Origin: Mactra quadrangularis
Lineage: Eukaryota > Mollusca > Bivalvia > Venerida > Mactridae
Assembly: GCA_025267735.1 (NCBI GenBank)
Contig: CM046299.1
Location: 26,252,468 to 26,316,467 of the forward strand
Length of the DNA stretch: 64,000 bases
Direction: 5' to 3'
The translations under genes and the position numbers were made by a program. Each line of letters opens with the position of its first letter. Within the stretch, counting starts at the first letter, position 1. The notes under the pieces were generated by a model. It was given only the letters and a program-made list of their open reading frames with translations, made no database searches and was not told the origin of the DNA. Positions 10,999-24,981 of the stretch are shown in pieces.

Positions 10999-12067
10999 CT
11001 CTATTTGGATGTAATTCGCAAGTCGTTTTCCACAAACGGCCCTTTTCAGAGCCAACCCAATTTATCGAAAGAATTATTTCTCAAACGATATGTCAAACAT
11101 GCACGTAGTCATCACAATCTAAGCACCTTCACGAGGCGCACATGCCTTCTGTCCCCCGCACACATTAAATACAGTTTTTTGTCACATTACGTCATTGTTA
11201 ACAATTATGTTCACTTTAAAAATAATGAAATATATAGTATGCGAACAATTAAATCATTGCTTCGAAGTCGTAATAATTACAATACGCACGTGACCGCTCT
11301 TACTGATTGTTAAGAACAACAGCGCTTCTTAGCAATCGAGCATATGAAGCGTTTTCGACTTAGAAATGATGTTGCATCATGTCGCGTATTGTTTATCCAT
11401 AATCAAATATTACTCACTTGTAACACACTGAATTCGAACACAATGTTGTGTGCGCGCATGCGCGCACAACTGTTGTAACACAACGATTCGTTCTTTTTTT
11501 TCAATATAATACAGGTATCAAAGTCGCACCCCTTTACGATGATGCTCTAGTTCAAATTATTGTTAACGTATCAATAAAATGCACAATTACATAGTTTCAA
11601 ATTAATAATTGTCCGCCATTTGCGACTCCGATTAGCGTTTCCACGGACTATTACCATTTGAGTATTTTAAGTTCAAATAATTCAATTTCGTGCCGCAATT
11701 TTCCCTGGAATTGTTGTCTACGTAATTATATTTTGTCTTTGAGTATTTTTCATTTATTAAAATTCAGAATTATAATAAAACTTAATTAAGCCGCCATTTG
11801 CGTATATTGCGTACAACATCAAATGTCGTGTTCAGTCATGCGTCAATGTTTGACAAATACACAGTTAATCTAATCAAACACGTCACGGTGATTAATTGTC
11901 GATAATCACATGCCATTGTAGAGTTAACGACACGAGTTAATTAATCAACGTGTCATCTCAATAACTCTACGTGTCAAACATGCATGCACTTTCTCTGTCT
12001 ATAAAATAGGGTCGCGGCACAATTTCAAATCATACATTATTTGTATTTGTCTTGATAATCTCTCAAG

Positions 12068-12397
12068 ATGCCTTCTAGAATTCAATCTCTTGACAAGCGA
12101 TTCACCCTGAGTGAATCTGAACGGCGTTTTCGCCAAGCTTGCGACCAGATAGTGATGCTCAACAAGCGACTCGGTGATGTACAGAAACGCTACAAGGCAG
12201 CAAAACGTACCAACAACAGATCATTTCGCTACAATTTGCGATTGAAGCTGGCTGTCATAGAAGGAGCTAGAAATATGTACTACGAGTATGCCTACGCCAA
12301 GGCTGACAAGGTTGCTGAGCTTCGACGTGAGTTATTTGATGAGTCAGTAGAGATTGTGTCAGGCTCCGATTCGGAGTACTCAACTGACTCAGAATGA
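12068..12397 (+). CDS. Array ORF copy 9
   Basis: Protein identical to reference. The spacer has a distinctive pair of changes (GCTCTTC near 12721 and CAATAATATAAT near 12796) found again only after the copy at 17662, exactly four units away. Confidence 0.6.
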   Translation: MPSRIQSLDKRFTLSESERRFRQACDQIVMLNKRLGDVQKRYKAAKRTNNRSFRYNLRLKLAVIEGARNMYYEYAYAKADKVAELRRELFDESVEIVSGSDSEYSTDSE

Positions 12398-13466
12398 CTC
12401 TATTTGGATGTAATTCGCAAGTCGTTTTCCACAAACGGCCCTTTTCAGAGCCAACCCAATTTATCGAAAGAATTATTTCTCAAACGATATGTCAAACATG
12501 CACGTAGTCATCACAATCTAAGCACCTTCACGAGGCGCACATGCCTTCTGTCCCCCGCACACATTAAATACAGTTTTTTGTCACATTACGTCATTGTTAA
12601 CAATTATGTTCACTTTAAAAATAATGAAATATATAGTATGCGAACAATTAAATCATTGCTTCGAAGTCGTAATAATTACAATACGCACGTGACCGCTCTT
12701 ACTGATTGTTAAGAACAACAGCTCTTCTTAGCAATCGAGCATATGAAGCGTTTTCGACTTAGAAATGATGTTGCATCATGTCGCGTATTGTTTATCAATA
12801 ATATAATATTACTCACTTGTAACACACTGAATTCGAACACAATGTTGTGTGCGCGCATGCGCGCACAACTGTTGTAACACAACGATTCGTTCTTTTTTTT
12901 CAATATAATACAGGTATCAAAGTCGCACCCCTTTACGATGATGCTCTAGTTCAAATTATTGTTAACGTATCAATAAAATGCACAATTACATAGTTTCAAA
13001 TTAATAATTGTCCGCCATTTGCGACTCCGATTAGCGTTTCCACGGACTATTACCATTTGAGTATTTTAAGTTCAAATAATTCAATTTCGTGCCGCAATTT
13101 TCCCTGGAATTGTTGTCTACGTAATTATATTTTGTCTTTGAGTATTTTTCATTTATTAAAATTCAGAATTATAATAAAACTTAATTAAGCCGCCATTTGC
13201 GTATATTGCGTACAACATCAAATGTCGTGTTCAGTCATGCGTCAATGTTTGACAAATACACAGTTAATCTAATCAAACACGTCACGGTGATTAATTGTCG
13301 ATAATCACATGCCATTGTAGAGTTAACGACACGAGTTAATTAATCAACGTGTCATCTCAATAACTCTACGTGTCAAACATGCATGCACTTTCTCTGTCTA
13401 TAAAATAGGGTCGCGGCACAATTTCAAATCATACATTATTTGTATTTGTCTTGATAATCTCTCAAG

Positions 13467-13796
13467 ATGCCTTCTAGAATTCAATCTCTTGACAAGCGAT
13501 TCACCCTGAGTGAATCTGAACGGCGTTTTCGCCAAGCTTGCGACCAGATAGTGATGCTCAACAAGCGACTCGGTGATGTACAGAAACGCTACAAGGCAGC
13601 AAAACGTACCAACAACAGATCATTTCGCTACAATTTGCGATTGAAGCTGGCTGTCATAGAAGGAGCTAGAAATATGTACTACGAGTATGCCTACGCCAAG
13701 GCTGACAAGGTTGCTGAGCTTCGACGTGAGTTATTTGATGAGTCAGTAGAGATTGTGTCAGGCTCCGATTCGGAGTACTCAACTGACTCAGAATGA
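13467..13796 (+). CDS. Array ORF copy 10
   Basis: Protein identical to reference. The spacer has a seven-T run and TTTTTCTG before the TATA box. Confidence 0.6.
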   Translation: MPSRIQSLDKRFTLSESERRFRQACDQIVMLNKRLGDVQKRYKAAKRTNNRSFRYNLRLKLAVIEGARNMYYEYAYAKADKVAELRRELFDESVEIVSGSDSEYSTDSE

Positions 13797-14864
13797 CTCT
13801 ATTTGGATGTAATTCGCAAGTCGTTTTCCACAAACGGCCCTTTTCAGAGCCAACCCAATTTATCGAAAGAATTATTTCTCAAACGATATGTCAAACATGC
13901 ACGTAGTCATCACAATCTAAGCACCTTCACGAGGCGCACATGCCTTCTGTCCCCCGCACACATTAAATACAGTTTTTTGTCACATTACGTCATTGTTAAC
14001 AATTATGTTCACTTTAAAAATAATGAAATATATAGTATGCGAACAATTAAATCATTGCTTCGAAGTCGTAATAATTACAATACGCACGTGACCGCTCTTA
14101 CTGATTGTTAAGAACAACAGCGCTTCTTAGCAATCGAGCATATGAAGCGTTTTCGACTTAGAAATGATGTTGCATCATGTCGCGTATTGTTTATCCATAA
14201 TCAAATATTACTCACTTATAACACACTGAATTCGAACACAATGTTGTGTGCGCGCATGCGCGCACAACTGTTGTAACACAACGATTCGTTCTTTTTTTCA
14301 ATATAATACAGGTATCAAAGTCGCACCCCTTTACGATGATGCTCTAGTTCAAATTATTGTTAACGTATCAATAAAATGCACAATTACATAGTTTCAAATT
14401 AATAATTGTCCGCCATTTGCGACTCCGATTAGCGTTTCCACGGACTATTACCATTTGAGTATTTTAAGTTCAAATAATTCAATTTCGTGCCGCAATTTTC
14501 CCTGGAATTGTTGTCTACGTAATTATATTTTGTCTTTGAGTATTTTTCATTTATTAAAATTCAGAATTATAATAAAACTTAATTAAGCCGCCATTTGCGT
14601 ATATTGCGTACAACATCAAATGTCGTGTTCAGTCATGCGTCAATGTTTGACAAATACACAGTTAATCTAATCAAACACGTCACGGTGATTAATTGTCGAT
14701 AATCACATGCCATTGTAGAGTTAACGACACGAGTTAATTAATCAACGTGTCATCTCAATAACTCTACGTGTCAAACATGCATGCACTTTTTCTGTCTATA
14801 AAATAGGGTCGCGGCACAATTTCAAATCATACATTATTTGTATTTGTCTTGATAATCTCTCAAG

Positions 14865-15194
14865 ATGCCTTCTAGAATTCAATCTCTTGACAAGCGATTC
14901 ACCCTGAGTGAATCTGAACGGCGTTTTCACCAAGCTTGCGACCAGATAGTGATGCTCAACAAGCGACTCGGTGATGTACAGAAACGCTACAAGGCAGCAA
15001 AACGTACCAACAACAGATCATTTCGCTACAATTTGCGATTGAAGCTGGCTGTCATAGAAGGAGCTAGAAATATGTACTACGAGTATGCCTACGCCAAGGC
15101 TGACAAGGTTGCTGAGCTTCGACGTGAGTTATTTGATGAGTCAGTAGAGATTGTGTCAGGCTCCGATTCGGAGTACTCAACTGACTCAGAATGA
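14865..15194 (+). CDS. Array ORF copy 11 (R22H)
   Basis: Arg22 is His, as in copy 7. The open tail has a silent TCC-to-TCA change near 15350. Confidence 0.6.
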   Translation: MPSRIQSLDKRFTLSESERRFHQACDQIVMLNKRLGDVQKRYKAAKRTNNRSFRYNLRLKLAVIEGARNMYYEYAYAKADKVAELRRELFDESVEIVSGSDSEYSTDSE

Positions 15195-16262
15195 CTCTAT
15201 TTGGATGTAATTCGCAAGTCGTTTTCCACAAACGGCCCTTTTCAGAGCCAACCCAATTTATCGAAAGAATTATTTCTCAAACGATATGTCAAACATGCAC
15301 GTAGTCATCACAATCTAAGCACCTTCACGAGGCGCACATGCCTTCTGTCACCCGCACACATTAAATACAGTTTTTTGTCACATTACGTCATTGTTAACAA
15401 TTATGTTCACTTTAAAAATAATGAAATATATAGTATGCGAACAATTAAATCATTGCTTCGAAGTCGTAATAATTACAATACGCACGTGACCGCTCTTACT
15501 GATTGTTAAGAACAACAGCGCTTCTTAGCAATCGAGCATATGAAGCGTTTTCGACTTAGAAATGATGTTGCATCATGTCGCGTATTGTTTATCCATAATC
15601 AAATATTACTCACTTGTAACACACTGAATTCGAACACAATGTTGTGTGCGCGCATGCGCGCACAACTGTTGTAACACAACGATTCGTTCTTTTTTTCAAT
15701 ATAATACAGGTATCAAAGTCGCACCCCTTTACGATGATGCTCTAGTTCAAATTATTGTTAACGTATCAATAAAATGCACAATTACATAGTTTCAAATTAA
15801 TAATTGTCCGCCATTTGCGACTCCGATTAGCGTTTCCACGGACTATTACCATTTGAGTATTTTAAGTTCAAATAATTCAATTTCGTGCCGCAATTTTCCC
15901 TGGAATTGTTGTCTACGTAATTATATTTTGTCTTTGAGTATTTTTCATTTATTAAAATTCAGAATTATAATAAAACTTAATTAAGCCGCCATTTGCGTAT
16001 ATTGCGTACAACATCAAATGTCGTGTTCAGTCATGCGTCAATGTTTGACAAATACACAGTTAATCTAATCAAACACGTCACGGTGATTAATTGTCGATAA
16101 TCACATGCCATTGTAGAGTTAACGACACGAGTTAATTAATCAACGTGTCATCTCAATAACTCTACGTGTCAAACATGCATGCACTTTCTCTGTCTATAAA
16201 ATAGGGTCGCGGCACAATTTCAAATCATACATTATTTGTATTTGTCTTGATAATCTCTCAAG

Positions 16263-16592
16263 ATGCCTTCTAGAATTCAATCTCTTGACAAGCGATTCAC
16301 CCTGAGTGAATCTGAACGGCGTTTTCGCCAAGCTTGCGACCAGATAGTGATGCTCAACAAGCGACTCGGTGATGTACAGAAACGCTACAAGGCAGCAAAA
16401 CGTACCAACAACAGATCATTTCGCTACAATTTGCGATTGAAGCTGGCTGTCATAGAAGGAGCTAGAAATATGTACTACGAGTATGCCTACGCCAAGGCTG
16501 ACAAGGTTGCTGAGCTTCGACGTGAGTTATTTGATGAGTCAGTAGAGATTGTGTCAGGCTCCGATTCGGAGTACTCAACTGACTCAGAATGA
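16263..16592 (+). CDS. Array ORF copy 12
   Basis: Consensus protein, full-length spacer with no distinctive variants noticed. Confidence 0.6.
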   Translation: MPSRIQSLDKRFTLSESERRFRQACDQIVMLNKRLGDVQKRYKAAKRTNNRSFRYNLRLKLAVIEGARNMYYEYAYAKADKVAELRRELFDESVEIVSGSDSEYSTDSE

Positions 16593-17661
16593 CTCTATTT
16601 GGATGTAATTCGCAAGTCGTTTTCCACAAACGGCCCTTTTCAGAGCCAACCCAATTTATCGAAAGAATTATTTCTCAAACGATATGTCAAACATGCACGT
16701 AGTCATCACAATCTAAGCACCTTCACGAGGCGCACATGCCTTCTGTCCCCCGCACACATTAAATACAGTTTTTTGTCACATTACGTCATTGTTAACAATT
16801 ATGTTCACTTTAAAAATAATGAAATATATAGTATGCGAACAATTAAATCATTGCTTCGAAGTCGTAATAATTACAATACGCACGTGACCGCTCTTACTGA
16901 TTGTTAAGAACAACAGCGCTTCTTAGCAATCGAGCATATGAAGCGTTTTCGACTTAGAAATGATGTTGCATCATGTCGCGTATTGTTTATCCATAATCAA
17001 ATATTACTCACTTGTAACACACTGAATTCGAACACAATGTTGTGTGCGCGCATGCGCGCACAACTGTTGTAACACAACGATTCGTTCTTTTTTTTCAATA
17101 TAATACAGGTATCAAAGTCGCACCCCTTTACGATGATGCTCTAGTTCAAATTATTGTTAACGTATCAATAAAATGCACAATTACATAGTTTCAAATTAAT
17201 AATTGTCCGCCATTTGCGACTCCGATTAGCGTTTCCACGGACTATTACCATTTGAGTATTTTAAGTTCAAATAATTCAATTTCGTGCCGCAATTTTCCCT
17301 GGAATTGTTGTCTACGTAATTATATTTTGTCTTTGAGTATTTTTCATTTATTAAAATTCAGAATTATAATAAAACTTAATTAAGCCGCCATTTGCGTATA
17401 TTGCGTACAACATCAAATGTCGTGTTCAGTCATGCGTCAATGTTTGACAAATACACAGTTAATCTAATCAAACACGTCACGGTGATTAATTGTCGATAAT
17501 CACATGCCATTGTAGAGTTAACGACACGAGTTAATTAATCAACGTGTCATCTCAATAACTCTACGTGTCAAACATGCATGCACTTTCTCTGTCTATAAAA
17601 TAGGGTCGCGGCACAATTTCAAATCATACATTATTTGTATTTGTCTTGATAATCTCTCAAG

Positions 17662-17991
17662 ATGCCTTCTAGAATTCAATCTCTTGACAAGCGATTCACC
17701 CTGAGTGAATCTGAACGGCGTTTTCGCCAAGCTTGCGACCAGATAGTGATGCTCAACAAGCGACTCGGTGATGTACAGAAACGCTACAAGGCAGCAAAAC
17801 GTACCAACAACAGATCATTTCGCTACAATTTGCGATTGAAGCTGGCTGTCATAGAAGGAGCTAGAAATATGTACTACGAGTATGCCTACGCCAAGGCTGA
17901 CAAGGTTGCTGAGCTTCGACGTGAGTTATTTGATGAGTCAGTAGAGATTGTGTCAGGCTCCGATTCGGAGTACTCAACTGACTCAGAATGA
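17662..17991 (+). CDS. Array ORF copy 13
   Basis: Consensus protein. The downstream spacer repeats the variant pair of copy 9 (GCTCTTC and CAATAATATAAT). Confidence 0.6.
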   Translation: MPSRIQSLDKRFTLSESERRFRQACDQIVMLNKRLGDVQKRYKAAKRTNNRSFRYNLRLKLAVIEGARNMYYEYAYAKADKVAELRRELFDESVEIVSGSDSEYSTDSE

Positions 17992-19060
17992 CTCTATTTG
18001 GATGTAATTCGCAAGTCGTTTTCCACAAACGGCCCTTTTCAGAGCCAACCCAATTTATCGAAAGAATTATTTCTCAAACGATATGTCAAACATGCACGTA
18101 GTCATCACAATCTAAGCACCTTCACGAGGCGCACATGCCTTCTGTCCCCCGCACACATTAAATACAGTTTTTTGTCACATTACGTCATTGTTAACAATTA
18201 TGTTCACTTTAAAAATAATGAAATATATAGTATGCGAACAATTAAATCATTGCTTCGAAGTCGTAATAATTACAATACGCACGTGACCGCTCTTACTGAT
18301 TGTTAAGAACAACAGCTCTTCTTAGCAATCGAGCATATGAAGCGTTTTCGACTTAGAAATGATGTTGCATCATGTCGCGTATTGTTTATCAATAATATAA
18401 TATTACTCACTTGTAACACACTGAATTCGAACACAATGTTGTGTGCGCGCATGCGCGCACAACTGTTGTAACACAACGATTCGTTCTTTTTTTTCAATAT
18501 AATACAGGTATCAAAGTCGCACCCCTTTACGATGATGCTCTAGTTCAAATTATTGTTAACGTATCAATAAAATGCACAATTACATAGTTTCAAATTAATA
18601 ATTGTCCGCCATTTGCGACTCCGATTAGCGTTTCCACGGACTATTACCATTTGAGTATTTTAAGTTCAAATAATTCAATTTCGTGCCGCAATTTTCCCTG
18701 GAATTGTTGTCTACGTAATTATATTTTGTCTTTGAGTATTTTTCATTTATTAAAATTCAGAATTATAATAAAACTTAATTAAGCCGCCATTTGCGTATAT
18801 TGCGTACAACATCAAATGTCGTGTTCAGTCATGCGTCAATGTTTGACAAATACACAGTTAATCTAATCAAACACGTCACGGTGATTAATTGTCGATAATC
18901 ACATGCCATTGTAGAGTTAACGACACGAGTTAATTAATCAACGTGTCATCTCAATAACTCTACGTGTCAAACATGCATGCACTTTCTCTGTCTATAAAAT
19001 AGGGTCGCGGCACAATTTCAAATCATACATTATTTGTATTTGTCTTGATAATCTCTCAAG

Positions 19061-19390
19061 ATGCCTTCTAGAATTCAATCTCTTGACAAGCGATTCACCC
19101 TGAGTGAATCTGAACGGCGTTTTCGCCAAGCTTGCGACCAGATAGTGATGCTCAACAAGCGACTCGGTGATGTACAGAAACGCTACAAGGCAGCAAAACG
19201 TACCAACAACAGATCATTTCGCTACAATTTGCGATTGAAGCTGGCTGTCATAGAAGGAGCTAGAAATATGTACTACGAGTATGCCTACGCCAAGGCTGAC
19301 AAGGTTGCTGAGCTTCGACGTGAGTTATTTGATGAGTCAGTAGAGATTGTGTCAGGCTCCGATTCGGAGTACTCAACTGACTCAGAATGA
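19061..19390 (+). CDS. Array ORF copy 14
   Basis: Consensus protein. One A is deleted from the A-run near 19612, which shifts the downstream open tail; the same deletion follows the copy at 31661, nine units away. Confidence 0.6.
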   Translation: MPSRIQSLDKRFTLSESERRFRQACDQIVMLNKRLGDVQKRYKAAKRTNNRSFRYNLRLKLAVIEGARNMYYEYAYAKADKVAELRRELFDESVEIVSGSDSEYSTDSE

Positions 19391-20457
19391 CTCTATTTGG
19401 ATGTAATTCGCAAGTCGTTTTCCACAAACGGCCCTTTTCAGAGCCAACCCAATTTATCGAAAGAATTATTTCTCAAACGATATGTCAAACATGCACGTAG
19501 TCATCACAATCTAAGCACCTTCACGAGGCGCACATGCCTTCTGTCCCCCGCACACATTAAATACAGTTTTTTGTCACATTACGTCATTGTTAACAATTAT
19601 GTTCACTTTAAAATAATGAAATATATAGTATGCGAACAATTAAATCATTGCTTCGAAGTCGTAATAATTACAATACGCACGTGACCGCTCTTACTGATTG
19701 TTAAGAACAACAGCGCTTCTTAGCAATCGAGCATATGAAGCGTTTTCGACTTAGAAATGATGTTGCATCATGTCGCGTATTGTTTATCCATAATCAAATA
19801 TTACTCACTTGTAACACACTGAATTCGAACACAATGTTGTGTGCGCGCATGCGCGCACAACTGTTGTAACACAACGATTCGTTCTTTTTTTCAATATAAT
19901 ACAGGTATCAAAGTCGCACCCCTTTACGATGATGCTCTAGTTCAAATTATTGTTAACGTATCAATAAAATGCACAATTACATAGTTTCAAATTAATAATT
20001 GTCCGCCATTTGCGACTCCGATTAGCGTTTCCACGGACTATTACCATTTGAGTATTTTAAGTTCAAATAATTCAATTTCGTGCCGCAATTTTCCCTGGAA
20101 TTGTTGTCTACGTAATTATATTTTGTCTTTGAGTATTTTTCATTTATTAAAATTCAGAATTATAATAAAACTTAATTAAGCCGCCATTTGCGTATATTGC
20201 GTACAACATCAAATGTCGTGTTCAGTCATGCGTCAATGTTTGACAAATACACAGTTAATCTAATCAAACACGTCACGGTGATTAATTGTCGATAATCACA
20301 TGCCATTGTAGAGTTAACGACACGAGTTAATTAATCAACGTGTCATCTCAATAACTCTACGTGTCAAACATGCATGCACTTTCTCTGTCTATAAAATAGG
20401 GTCGCGGCACAATTTCAAATCATACATTATTTGTATTTGTCTTGATAATCTCTCAAG

Positions 20458-20787
20458 ATGCCTTCTAGAATTCAATCTCTTGACAAGCGATTCACCCTGA
20501 GTGAATCTGAACGGCGTTTTCGCCAAGCTTGCGACCAGATAGTGATGCTCAACAAGCGACTCGGTGATGTACAGAAACGCTACAAGGCAGCAAAACGTAC
20601 CAACAACAGATCATTTCGCTACAATTTGCGATTGAAGCTGGCTGTCATAGAAGGAGCTAGAAATATGTACTACGAGTATGCCTACGCCAAGGCTGACAAG
20701 GTTGCTGAGCTTCGACGTGAGTTATTTGATGAGTCAGTAGAGATTGTGTCAGGCTCCGATTCGGAGTACTCAACTGACTCAGAATGA
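20458..20787 (+). CDS. Array ORF copy 15
   Basis: Consensus protein. The open tail has CCCGAACAC (Ala to Glu if translated), and the base just after the GC palindrome is changed (CACACCTG). Confidence 0.6.
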   Translation: MPSRIQSLDKRFTLSESERRFRQACDQIVMLNKRLGDVQKRYKAAKRTNNRSFRYNLRLKLAVIEGARNMYYEYAYAKADKVAELRRELFDESVEIVSGSDSEYSTDSE

Positions 20788-21855
20788 CTCTATTTGGATG
20801 TAATTCGCAAGTCGTTTTCCACAAACGGCCCTTTTCAGAGCCAACCCAATTTATCGAAAGAATTATTTCTCAAACGATATGTCAAACATGCACGTAGTCA
20901 TCACAATCTAAGCACCTTCACGAGGCGCACATGCCTTCTGTCCCCCGAACACATTAAATACAGTTTTTTGTCACATTACGTCATTGTTAACAATTATGTT
21001 CACTTTAAAAATAATGAAATATATAGTATGCGAACAATTAAATCATTGCTTCGAAGTCGTAATAATTACAATACGCACGTGACCGCTCTTACTGATTGTT
21101 AAGAACAACAGCGCTTCTTAGCAATCGAGCATATGAAGCGTTTTCGACTTAGAAATGATGTTGCATCATGTCGCGTATTGTTTATCCATAATCAAATATT
21201 ACTCACTTATAACACACTGAATTCGAACACAATGTTGTGTGCGCGCATGCGCGCACACCTGTTGTAACACAACGATTCGTTCTTTTTTTCAATATAATAC
21301 AGGTATCAAAGTCGCACCCCTTTACGATGATGCTCTAGTTCAAATTATTGTTAACGTATCAATAAAATGCACAATTACATAGTTTCAAATTAATAATTGT
21401 CCGCCATTTGCGACTCCGATTAGCGTTTCCACGGACTATTACCATTTGAGTATTTTAAGTTCAAATAATTCAATTTCGTGCCGCAATTTTCCCTGGAATT
21501 GTTGTCTACGTAATTATATTTTGTCTTTGAGTATTTTTCATTTATTAAAATTCAGAATTATAATAAAACTTAATTAAGCCGCCATTTGCGTATATTGCGT
21601 ACAACATCAAATGTCGTGTTCAGTCATGCGTCAATGTTTGACAAATACACAGTTAATCTAATCAAACACGTCACGGTGATTAATTGTCGATAATCACATG
21701 CCATTGTAGAGTTAACGACACGAGTTAATTAATCAACGTGTCATCTCAATAACTCTACGTGTCAAACATGCATGCACTTTCTCTGTCTATAAAATAGGGT
21801 CGCGGCACAATTTCAAATCATACATTATTTGTATTTGTCTTGATAATCTCTCAAG

Positions 21856-22185
21856 ATGCCTTCTAGAATTCAATCTCTTGACAAGCGATTCACCCTGAGT
21901 GAATCTGAATGGCGTTTTCGCCAAGCTTGCGACCAGATAGTGATGCTCAACAAGCGACTCGGTGATGTACAGAAACGCTACAAGGCAGCAAAACGTACCA
22001 ACAACAGATCATTTCGCTACAATTTGCGATTGAAGCTGGCTGTCATAGAAGGAGCTAGAAATATGTACTACGAGTATGCCTACGCCAAGGCTGACAAGGT
22101 TGCTGAGCTTCGACGTGAGTTATTTGATGAGTCAGTAGAGATTGTGTCAGGCTCCGATTCGGAGTACTCAACTGACTCAGAATGA
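21856..22185 (+). CDS. Array ORF copy 16 (R19W)
   Basis: Arg19 is Trp (CGG to TGG, a CpG-type transition). This unit begins a block of consecutive units (to ~28100) sharing CCCCAGC, AATATGC and TTGATAAG in the region after the ORF. Confidence 0.6.
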   Translation: MPSRIQSLDKRFTLSESEWRFRQACDQIVMLNKRLGDVQKRYKAAKRTNNRSFRYNLRLKLAVIEGARNMYYEYAYAKADKVAELRRELFDESVEIVSGSDSEYSTDSE

Positions 22186-23253
22186 CTCTATTTGGATGTA
22201 ATTCGCAAGTCGTTTTCCACAAACGGCCCTTTTCAGAGCCAACCCAATTTATCGAAAGAATTATTTCTCAAACGATATGTCAAACATGCACGTAGTCATC
22301 ACAATCTAAGCACCTTCACGAGGCGCACATGCCTTCTGTCCCCAGCACACATTAAATACAGTTTTTTGTCACATTACGTCATTGTTAACAATTATGTTCA
22401 CTTTAAAAATAATGAAATATATAGTATGCGAACAATTAAATCATTGCTTCGAAGTCGTAATAATTACAATATGCACGTGACCGCTCTTACTGATTGATAA
22501 GAACAACAGCGCTTCTTAGCAATCGAGCATATGAAGCGTTTTCGACTTAGAAATGATGTTGCATCATGTCGCGTATTGTTTATCCATAATCAAATATTAC
22601 TCACTTATAACACACTGAATTCGAACACAATGTTGTGTGCGCGCTTGCGCGCACAACTGTTGTAACACAACGATTCGTTCTTTTTTTCAATATAATACAG
22701 GTATCAAAGTCGCACCCCTTTACGATGATGCTCTAGTTCAAATTATTGTTAACGTATCAATAAAATGCACAATTACATAGTTTCAAATTAATAATTGTCC
22801 GCCATTTGCGACTCCGATTAGCGTATCCACGGACTATTACCATTTGAGTATTTTAAGTTCAAATAATTCAATTTCGTGCCGCAATTTTCCCTGGAATTGT
22901 TGTCTACGTAATTATATTTTGTCTTTGAGTATTTTTCATTTATTAAAATTCAGAATTATAATAAAACTTAATTAAGCCGCCATTTGCGTATATTGCGTAC
23001 AACATCAAATGTCGTGTTCAGTCATGCGTCAATGTTTGACAAATACACAGTTAATCTAATCAAACACGTCACGGTGATTAATTGTCGATAATCACATGCC
23101 ATTGTAGAGTTAACGACACGAGTTAATTAATCAACGTGTCATCTCAATAACTCTACGTGTCAAACATGCATGCACTTTCTCTGTCTATAAAATAGGGTCG
23201 CGGCACAATTTCAAATCATACATTATTTGTATTTGTCTTGATAATCTCTCAAG

Positions 23254-23583
23254 ATGCCTTCTAGAATTCAATCTCTTGACAAGCGATTCACCCTGAGTGA
23301 ATCTGAACGGCGTTTTCGCCAAGCTTGCGACCAGATAGTGATGCTCAACAAGCGACTCGGTGATGTACAGAAACGCTACAAGGCAGCAAAACGTACCAAC
23401 AACAGATCATTTCGCTACAATTTGCGATTGAAGCTGGCTGTCATAGAAGGAGCTAGAAATATGTACTACGAGTATGCCTACGCCAAGGCTGACAAGGTTG
23501 CTGAGCTTCGACGTGAGTTATTTGATGAGTCAGTAGAGATTGTGTCAGGCTCCGATTCGGAGTACTCAACTGACTCAGAATGA
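23254..23583 (+). CDS. Array ORF copy 17
   Basis: Consensus protein, same spacer haplotype as copy 16 including the broken palindrome centre (GCGCTTGCGC). Confidence 0.6.
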   Translation: MPSRIQSLDKRFTLSESERRFRQACDQIVMLNKRLGDVQKRYKAAKRTNNRSFRYNLRLKLAVIEGARNMYYEYAYAKADKVAELRRELFDESVEIVSGSDSEYSTDSE

Positions 23584-24651
23584 CTCTATTTGGATGTAAT
23601 TCGCAAGTCGTTTTCCACAAACGGCCCTTTTCAGAGCCAACCCAATTTATCGAAAGAATTATTTCTCAAACGATATGTCAAACATGCACGTAGTCATCAC
23701 AATCTAAGCACCTTCACGAGGCGCACATGCCTTCTGTCCCCAGCACACATTAAATACAGTTTTTTGTCACATTACGTCATTGTTAACAATTATGTTCACT
23801 TTAAAAATAATGAAATATATAGTATGCGAACAATTAAATCATTGCTTCGAAGTCGTAATAATTACAATATGCACGTGACCGCTCTTACTGATTGATAAGA
23901 ACAACAGCGCTTCTTAGCAATCGAGCATATGAAGCGTTTTCGACTTAGAAATGATGTTGCATCATGTCGCGTATTGTTTATCCATAATCAAATATTACTC
24001 ACTTATAACACACTGAATTCGAACACAATGTTGTGTGCGCGCTTGCGCGCACAACTGTTGTAACACAACGATTCGTTCTTTTTTTCAATATAATACAGGT
24101 ATCAAAGTCGCACCCCTTTACGATGATGCTCTAGTTCAAATTATTGTTAACGTATCAATAAAATGCACAATTACATAGTTTCAAATTAATAATTGTCCGC
24201 CATTTGCGACTCCGATTAGCGTTTCCACGGACTATTACCATTTGAGTATTTTAAGTTCAAATAATTCAATTTCGTGCCGCAATTTTCCCTGGAATTGTTG
24301 TCTACGTAATTATATTTTGTCTTTGAGTATTTTTCATTTATTAAAATTCAGAATTATAATAAAACTTAATTAAGCCGCCATTTGCGTATATTGCGTACAA
24401 CATCAAATGTCGTGTTCAGTCATGCGTCAATGTTTGACAAATACACAGTTAATCTAATCAAACACGTCACGGTGATTAATTGTCGATAATCACATGCCAT
24501 TGTAGAGTTAACGACACGAGTTAATTAATCAACGTGTCATCTCAATAACTCTACGTGTCAAACATGCATGCACTTTCTCTGTCTATAAAATAGGGTCGCG
24601 GCACAATTTCAAATCATACATTATTTGTATTTGTCTTGATAATCTCTCAAG

Positions 24652-24981
24652 ATGCCTTCTAGAATTCAATCTCTTGACAAGCGATTCACCCTGAGTGAAT
24701 CTGAACGGCGTTTTCGCCAAGCTTGCGACCAGATAGTGATGCTCAACAAGCGACTCGGTGATGTACAGAAACGCTACAAGGCAGCAAAACGTACCAACAA
24801 CAGATCATTTCGCTACAATTTGCGATTGAAGCTGGCTGTCATAGAAGGAGCTAGAAATATGTACTACGAGTATGCCTACGCCAAGGCTGACAAGGTTGCT
24901 GAGCTTCGACGTGAGTTATTTGATGAGTCAGTAGAGATTGTGTCAGGCTCCGATTCGGAGTACTCAACTGACTCAGAATGA
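24652..24981 (+). CDS. Array ORF copy 18
   Basis: Consensus protein, same block haplotype. It has private changes near 25109, 25302 (ACAAAAGCG) and 25835. Confidence 0.6.
   Translation: MPSRIQSLDKRFTLSESERRFRQACDQIVMLNKRLGDVQKRYKAAKRTNNRSFRYNLRLKLAVIEGARNMYYEYAYAKADKVAELRRELFDESVEIVSGSDSEYSTDSE

Noticed and set aside
12709..12903. Minus-strand 64-codon ORF (also 18303-18497)
   Set aside because: It appears only in the two units with the CAATAATATAAT variant, which removes a stop; no promoter, domain or conservation.
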